This document shows positions 59,733 to 64,000 of a stretch of DNA of 64,000 nucleotides, piece after piece. The stretch lies in assembly GCA_965246945.1 (NCBI GenBank), contig CBDFFW010000001.1, forward strand, positions 1,178,001 through 1,242,000. The letters run 5' to 3'. The notes beneath the pieces are model-generated. The model was not told where the DNA came from. It ran no database searches and worked only from the letters and a program-made list of their open reading frames with translations. Each line of letters opens with the position of its first letter. Positions within the stretch are counted from its first letter, which is position 1. Origin of the DNA: CBDFFW01 sp965246945. Its GTDB lineage: Bacteria > Pseudomonadota > Alphaproteobacteria > UBA11073. The translations under genes were made by a program, and so were the position numbers.

Positions 59733-60236
59733 TTAATCTTTGAATTTTATCACGCTGAATTTGCCGTCGCTTTCCAAACAGGCCTTTTTAACGTTGGCGA
59801 TGTCTTCAATGCCTTCTAAACGCAATTGGCCCATTAAATCTTCTGCGGTGATTAGTTCACGCCGCATATTTTGGCGGAGCATGCGGCCGCGGCGGACAAG
59901 CGGCAAAGGCGGTGGGCTGATTAATTTCTCAAACCACGGAAGTTGGTAGCCGAGCCAATCAAGTGCCAAGCTCCACCCAATAATGGTTGCCACTAATAAC
60001 AACCCGTCCGGCACTGATTTATAATCGGCCGCCATCGCGTTTTGGGCGGCATCAGCAATTAAGACCAGCACCAGCACATCGCCGGTATTCATCGAACCCG
60101 CTTGGCGTTTAAGCACAAACCGCAGCATCAAAAATATTGCCAAATAAACCATACTGCCGCGCAGGAAAATTTCCAGCAAAGGCGTATCGGGCATCAGCAT
60201 GCCATACCAGTCCACATGATTCCAGATTTGGTTCAT
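59733..60236 (-). CDS. DUF421 (YetF-like) membrane protein
   Basis: 167 aa. Three hydrophobic helices (LLEIFLRGSMVYLAIFLMLR, then DVLVLVLIADAAQNAM and LLLVATIIGWSLALDWLG), with KRQAGSMNTGDVLVLVLIAD as the typical DUF421 segment. A soluble C-terminal domain follows (GRMLRQNMRRELITAEDLM). Function unknown. It is shorter than Bacillus YetF but normal for proteobacterial members. Confidence 0.9.
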   Translation of the reverse strand: MNQIWNHVDWYGMLMPDTPLLEIFLRGSMVYLAIFLMLRFVLKRQAGSMNTGDVLVLVLIADAAQNAMAADYKSVPDGLLLVATIIGWSLALDWLGYQLPWFEKLISPPPLPLVRRGRMLRQNMRRELITAEDLMGQLRLEGIEDIANVKKACLESDGKFSVIKFKD

Positions 60237-60298
60237 TGGCGTTTATAGCTCAATTGCAAAATTATCAAAACTTCAAATTATTTCCAACATCAAACAAA

Positions 60299-60404
60299 CC
60301 TCATCCTGAGTAGCGACGCAGTGGCGTATCGAAGGATGCTCCAGCTAGGTATCCCAGTTAAGTATCCTTCGATACGCTTGCTTCGCAAGCTACTCAGGAT
60401 GAGG
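60299..60404. repeat. Palindromic element, family B, copy 5
   Basis: 106 nt from CCTCATCCTGAGTAGC to GCTACTCAGGATGAGG, with inner arms GCGTATCGAAGGATGC and the core CTCCAGCTAGGTATCCCAGTTAAG, plus a small extra hairpin GCTTGCTTCGCAAGC. Its right end supplies Ser-Ser-Ser-stop to the TIGR03915 gene. Confidence 0.92.
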
Positions 60405-61227
60405 ATTTGTCTAGTTTCTGCCATTTTTTCTTCGGTACGGACGGGGCGGCATTAATCATATCCGTCATGCGATGTTGTGCGCTTTGGATAAGTTCAGGGA
60501 TCAATTGCGCTTCAGGCAGATTATGCCAGTATTTTTTTGGCATTTCTGACATCATCGCTTTGACTTTCAAACGTGCTGGGTTGAAAATCGATTTGAAATA
60601 GCTGCGCCAATATTCTTCCAACGCATCCTCATGCGGCACTTGTTCGCGTGTAGCACCTGGGCCAAAGCTGAGCGTTTTGGTATTCCAATGCGCGGCCGCA
60701 TCTGGTGTGAAGATCGACCAATGCATGTTGGCAAAGCGTTTCATAAAAAACGGTGTCGCCGCTTCCACAATATAATGTTCAGGCTCGAACCAAGCGATGT
60801 AATGCGTATGGCCATCCTGTTCGATTTCTTTGAACCGCACAAAGGCATGCATTTTATGGATATCACGGCGAATACCGCGCACCCAGCGATTCACTTTGAA
60901 AATTAGCGGATCGGTGGCATCCTTTAATAAATTTTTTTCGCCATGCGTCAGCCGCCACAAAATTTGATATAAGATATGAAAGCGGGCGGGGTCGCGCACC
61001 ATCATACAAGTATCAGCCAGTTGGATAAAATCTTTCGGCACTAAAAAAGCATTAAGCTTTGGCGCTGGCAGTAAATCCAATAGTTCAGCGGTAAATAAAT
61101 CATCTTCCATGGTTTCATTCACCTGCCATTGCACATCATCCGGTGCGATTTGTGCGCTGAGCAACTGCCGCGCCGCATCCCGCCAACCGGCTTTATTGGT
61201 TTGGTGCGACAGCATTACGCGTTGCAT
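60394..61227 (-). CDS. TIGR03915 family putative DNA repair protein (DUF4130)
   Basis: 277 aa. Family-like parts: LSHQTNKAGWRDAARQLLSA, FHILYQILWRLTHGEKNLL, NRWVRGIRRDIHKMHAFVRF, HYIAWFEPEHYIVEAATPFF, DALEEYWRSYFKSIFNPARL and MPKKYWHNLPEAQLIPELI. The biochemical role is unknown. The family is nearly always encoded with the radical-SAM protein found just upstream here, and in many bacteria is fused to a uracil-DNA-glycosylase-like domain, which is absent. The last codons fall in a family B palindrome. Confidence 0.9.
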   Translation of the reverse strand: MQRVMLSHQTNKAGWRDAARQLLSAQIAPDDVQWQVNETMEDDLFTAELLDLLPAPKLNAFLVPKDFIQLADTCMMVRDPARFHILYQILWRLTHGEKNLLKDATDPLIFKVNRWVRGIRRDIHKMHAFVRFKEIEQDGHTHYIAWFEPEHYIVEAATPFFMKRFANMHWSIFTPDAAAHWNTKTLSFGPGATREQVPHEDALEEYWRSYFKSIFNPARLKVKAMMSEMPKKYWHNLPEAQLIPELIQSAQHRMTDMINAAPSVPKKKWQKLDKSSS

Positions 61228-61239
61228 AGCACAACTTTA

Positions 61240-61376
61240 ACCCCTCTCCCGCAGGGAGAGGATAGCAAGTACTTAATGAGCAACGCGAATTTAGTACTGC
61301 TTGGAGCGGGGTTACTGTCCGTTACCCCTCTCTGACTTCGCTGCGCGAAGCCATGTCTTTCTACGGGAGAGAAGTT
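61240..61376. repeat. Third type of palindromic repeat (CCTCTCCC/GGGAGAGG)
   Basis: A perfect 8-bp stem CCTCTCCC/GGGAGAGG (61243-61250, 61254-61261), then CCCCTCTC near 61325, the hairpin CTTCGCTGCGCGAAG, and GGGAGAG near 61370. It fills the space between the radical-SAM and TIGR03915 genes, so the two genes are likely one transcript read through it. Confidence 0.7.
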
Positions 61377-61381
61377 AATCA

Positions 61382-62611
61382 TCATGCCCTGCCCGCTGTT
61401 TCGAACAGTGACAACTGCTGCATCGGCGGCATGATGAGTTTGCTGCGCAAATCCAATTCATCGGTCAGGCTGCGCGGGCGGTAATCGGTAGTAATGACAA
61501 AAGGCAGGATTTTTTTGAGCGGTAATTGCAGGCGCACCAAATCTTCAATCCGCAAGGCTTTATAGCGCCGCGTGGAAAGCAATTTGCTAACCGTGCGCGC
61601 GCCAATGCCAGGAATGCGCAGCAGCATTTCTTTGGCCGCCTTATTCAAATCCACTGGAAACTGTCCGCGATTGGCCAATGCCCAGGCCAGTTTGGGATCA
61701 ATGTCCAAATCCAGCATACCGTTATTGGTGGTGATTTCTTCAATGCCAAAACCGTACAACCGCAGCAACCAATCGGCCTGATATAAACGATGTTCCCGCA
61801 CCAGCGGTGGCGCTTTCAATGGCAGCGTGGCACTGCTATCGGGGATCGGGCTAAAAGCGGAATAATACACGCGTTTGAGTTTGTGTTCGCCATATAACCG
61901 GTGGCTCATCTGCAAGATATTTTGGTCGTTGGTGGCATCCGCGCCGATGATGACTTGGGTGGATTGACCGCCGGGCGCGAAGCGTGGAGCCTTCTTTTCT
62001 TCCTTGGCCTCGGCGATCTTGCCTTTTAAACGGCCCATCATGGTTTCGATGCGCGGCAAATCTTTTTCGGGCGCTAGTGCTTTAAGGCTTGCTTGCGTCG
62101 GCAGTTCAACATTGATGCTTAACCGGTCGGCATAGCGGCCCGCTTCAGCCAGCAATAATTCATCGGCATCGGGAATGGTTTTCAGATGGATATAGCCGCG
62201 GAATTTATGATCGACCCGCAGCATGCGTGCGACGCTGACCAATTGTTCCATTGTGTAATCCGGCGTTTGAATGATCCCGGAGCTAAGAAATAACCCTTCA
62301 ATATAATTGCGTTTGTAAAAGCCGAGCGTGAGATCGACCACTTCCTGCGGCGTGAACCGCGCGCGTTGCACATTACTGGATTTGCGGTTGATGCAATAGA
62401 CGCAATCGAAAATACAGAAATTAGTTAAGAGAATCTTCAGTAAAGAAATACAGCGCCCATCCGGCGTATAAGCATGGCAAATGCCGGCGCCGGTGGTGGA
62501 GCCTATCCCCTGCTTACCCAAACTATCCCGCTTGGTCGAGCCGCTGGAGGCACAGGATGCATCGTATTTCGCAGCATCCGCCAATATTTCTAATTTATCG
62601 AGCAGCTCCAT
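61382..62611 (-). CDS. Putative DNA modification/repair radical SAM protein (TIGR03916)
   Basis: 409 aa from the ATG at 62611 (MELLDKLEILADAAKYDASC). The radical-SAM cluster motif is NFCIFDCVYCINR (Cys-x3-Cys-x2-Cys), preceded by HAYTPDGRCISLLKILLTN. Typical family parts are LFLSSGIIQTPDYTMEQLV, YIHLKTIPDA and RLSINVELPT. The C-terminus has a helix-hairpin-helix (LRIPGIGARTVSKLLSTRRY), pointing to nucleic-acid contact. It lies upstream of the TIGR03915 gene with which it is functionally linked. The reaction is unknown. Confidence 0.92.
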   Translation of the reverse strand: MELLDKLEILADAAKYDASCASSGSTKRDSLGKQGIGSTTGAGICHAYTPDGRCISLLKILLTNFCIFDCVYCINRKSSNVQRARFTPQEVVDLTLGFYKRNYIEGLFLSSGIIQTPDYTMEQLVSVARMLRVDHKFRGYIHLKTIPDADELLLAEAGRYADRLSINVELPTQASLKALAPEKDLPRIETMMGRLKGKIAEAKEEKKAPRFAPGGQSTQVIIGADATNDQNILQMSHRLYGEHKLKRVYYSAFSPIPDSSATLPLKAPPLVREHRLYQADWLLRLYGFGIEEITTNNGMLDLDIDPKLAWALANRGQFPVDLNKAAKEMLLRIPGIGARTVSKLLSTRRYKALRIEDLVRLQLPLKKILPFVITTDYRPRSLTDELDLRSKLIMPPMQQLSLFETAGRA

Positions 62612-62715
62612 ATACCACTCTAATATAAGTTTTCGCATATGAAAATGCCAATTTTATACCATATATCCGAATCATTATTTTTCTATTACTTACAGATGAC
62701 TAGCTTGAAGCCGTA

Positions 62716-63639
62716 ATGAATGCCGATCCTTATAAAACGCTGGATATCAGCAAAACTGCGACCGAAGCGGAAATTAAGGCCGCTTACCGCAAGCTGGCTA
62801 AACAATATCATCCCGATTTGCATCCTGATAAAAAAGATGCGCGCACTAAATTTAATGAAATTGGTGCGGCTTACCAGCTATTAAGCGATGCCGATAAACG
62901 CGCGGCTTTTGATCGCGGCGAGGTGGACGCCAGCGGCCAACAAAAACAGTATGAACAATATACCTACCGCGACTTTGCTGAAGGACCGCAGGCCAACCGC
63001 TATTACCATTTTAATCAAGCTGACCGGTTTACCGATCAAGCCGCGGGTGATGGCACCCATTTTACAGATCTATTTAGCAGCTTATTCGGTGATCATTTCA
63101 AACAGGAGCCAGGCGCACCGACCAGCCAAACAGCGGCATTAAAGTTAGAGGTGGCATTCCTAGAAGCAGCATTGGGTGCCAAAAAACGGATTAAATTTAC
63201 TGATGGCCGCGAGTTAGATCTTACCATTCCCGCCGGAATTGATGAAGGCCAGCAGCTGCGCCTGAAAGGCCAAGGCTTGAAAAATAAACAAGGCATGGCG
63301 GAAGATGTGTTGATTGAGATTGCCATTCGTCCCCACCCACAATTCACGCGCCAAGGTAAAAATATTCACAGCGAAATTCCGGTCGGCTTTCAGGAAAGCA
63401 TTTTAGGCAGTAAAATTAATGTGCCCACTATCCACGGTAATGTGGCGATGACTGTGCCGACAGGTGCCAATAGCGGCACCAAATTGCGGCTGAAAAACAA
63501 GGGTATTCAAAATGGTGATCAATTGGTTACCATTCGCATTGTTATGCCGCCAAAAATTGATGCTGAGCTGGAAAAAATAGTCAGCGAATGGGCTAAAACC
63601 CATACTTATAACCCACGCAACGAAGAGGTAGCTGTTTAA
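62716..63639 (+). CDS. cbpA: DnaJ-type co-chaperone CbpA
   Basis: Stimulates the DnaK ATPase. 307 aa. The J domain fills residues about 4-68 (DPYKTLDISKTATEAEIKAA, YRKLAKQYHPDLHPDKK with the HPD tripeptide). A Gly/Tyr-poor linker follows, then the two C-terminal substrate-binding barrels (ALKLEVAFLEAALGAKKRIK, and IAIRPHPQFTRQGKNIHSEI). The zinc-finger domain of true DnaJ is missing, which gives the CbpA type. It is followed without a gap by the cbpM-like gene. Confidence 0.94.
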   Translation: MNADPYKTLDISKTATEAEIKAAYRKLAKQYHPDLHPDKKDARTKFNEIGAAYQLLSDADKRAAFDRGEVDASGQQKQYEQYTYRDFAEGPQANRYYHFNQADRFTDQAAGDGTHFTDLFSSLFGDHFKQEPGAPTSQTAALKLEVAFLEAALGAKKRIKFTDGRELDLTIPAGIDEGQQLRLKGQGLKNKQGMAEDVLIEIAIRPHPQFTRQGKNIHSEIPVGFQESILGSKINVPTIHGNVAMTVPTGANSGTKLRLKNKGIQNGDQLVTIRIVMPPKIDAELEKIVSEWAKTHTYNPRNEEVAV

Positions 63640-63936
63640 ATGCTAACGCTTGAAGACCTGCTTGGGAAGTTTGATCCGGCGTTGGAAAGCACGCTGGTTG
63701 AAACATATATTAGCAGCCGCTGGGTTATTCCCATGCAGACCGATCCACCTCCTTCAGCGTTTGAAGAAATTGATTATGCGCGCTTGCAGCTTATTCAATT
63801 TTTAAAGGTAGAAATGGATGCTAATGAAGATTTGGTAGATATCGTCCTCACCCTGCTCGATCAAATTTACGGCATGCGTGAGCAAATGCGCATGCTGCAA
63901 CAGAAATTGGCTGAAGTGCAACAAGCCGCTGATTAG
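63640..63936 (+). CDS. cbpM: Chaperone modulatory protein CbpM-like
   Basis: 98 aa. It starts on the base after the cbpA stop (TAAATG). MerR-like N-terminal part with SRWVIPMQ, then FEEIDYARLQLIQFLKVEMD, NEDLVDIVLTLLDQIYGMRE and a coiled C-terminal helix MRMLQQKLAEVQ. This matches the layout of E. coli CbpM, which binds the CbpA J domain and blocks its action on DnaK. The gene pair supports the call more than sequence identity does. Confidence 0.8.
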   Translation: MLTLEDLLGKFDPALESTLVETYISSRWVIPMQTDPPPSAFEEIDYARLQLIQFLKVEMDANEDLVDIVLTLLDQIYGMREQMRMLQQKLAEVQQAAD

Positions 63937-64000
63937 CCTTCGATCACATGGCCCAACGGTTTTAAATTATCGACGCGGTCGCAAATAATTTTGAAAATTG
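63933..64000 (-). CDS. C-terminal end of an unidentified protein (partial)
   Basis: The minus strand reads in frame from the window edge to a TAA at 63935-63933: IFKIICDRVDNLKPLGHVIEG. Codon use looks coding and the stop overlaps the cbpM stop by a few bases (convergent). Too short to name. Confidence 0.4.
   Translation of the reverse strand, partial: IFKIICDRVDNLKPLGHVIEG

Overview
The window reads as a chromosomal stretch of an alphaproteobacterium. Supporting evidence: a TIGR02300-type (FYDLN-like) protein beside aroA, a COX15-type heme A synthase, a short NrdA ending in a Cys-x-x-Cys tail, a DUF3147 membrane protein, an encapsulated-ferritin-like protein, and a TIGR03915/radical-SAM pair. 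Lipid A genes (lpxA, lptD), flhA, nuoG, leuC, aroA and aroB point to a Gram-negative cell with respiration, a flagellar or related export apparatus and its own amino-acid synthesis, so not a strongly reduced endosymbiont. The order cannot be fixed from sequence reading alone. Nearly all the DNA is coding, on both strands, mostly as single genes or short operons.

Layout: 1-4.8 kb holds the 5' part of ileS (minus), a HAD-like gene cut by one in-frame stop, and flhA. 4.8-9.1 kb is one giant coiled-coil membrane protein. 9.3-16.5 kb holds leuC, a DUF305 protein, rsmA, ctaA, uppP, a GST, a SIMPL protein and a polysaccharide-deacetylase-like gene. 16.6-24.6 kb holds mscL, purD, a YefM/YoeB toxin-antitoxin pair with a readable promoter and operator, dnaN, nrdA with probable NrdR boxes, a broken small gene, DUF3147, corC and ybeY. 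24.7-34.8 kb holds lptD, aroB, tilS-ftsH, amn, an unknown gene, an MlaF-type ATPase and pth. 34.8-42.6 kb holds fabZ-lpxA-ygjV-pth, two membrane proteins behind nuoG, and MnmC split into two genes. 42.5-48.9 kb holds a MauE/DoxX-like protein, an MFS exporter, an encapsulated-ferritin-like protein, tRNA-Ser(GGA), a small phage-derived module (SleB-type hydrolase, small protein, terminase large subunit) and a secreted repeat protein. 49-54.4 kb holds tsaB-polA, TIGR02300 and aroA. 54.4-59.7 kb is a cell-surface block: two EF-hand proteins, a large autotransporter and a lipoprotein hydrolase. 59.7-64 kb holds DUF421, the TIGR03915/radical-SAM DNA-repair-like pair, and cbpA-cbpM.

The most striking feature is a set of palindromic elements. 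Family A has ends of the form GTCATCC..GGATGAC. Family B has ends CCTCATCC..GGATGAGG and a conserved loop core. A third type has CCTCTCCC..GGGAGAGG. They lie between genes but also inside them: two sit in frame in ileS and one in frame in mnmC, and in pth, rsmA, the TIGR03915 gene and the lipoprotein hydrolase an element supplies the last residues and the stop codon. This resembles the Rickettsia palindromic elements in behaviour. Several conserved operons are also dispersed: nuoG, flhA, mlaF and nrdA all stand without their usual partners.
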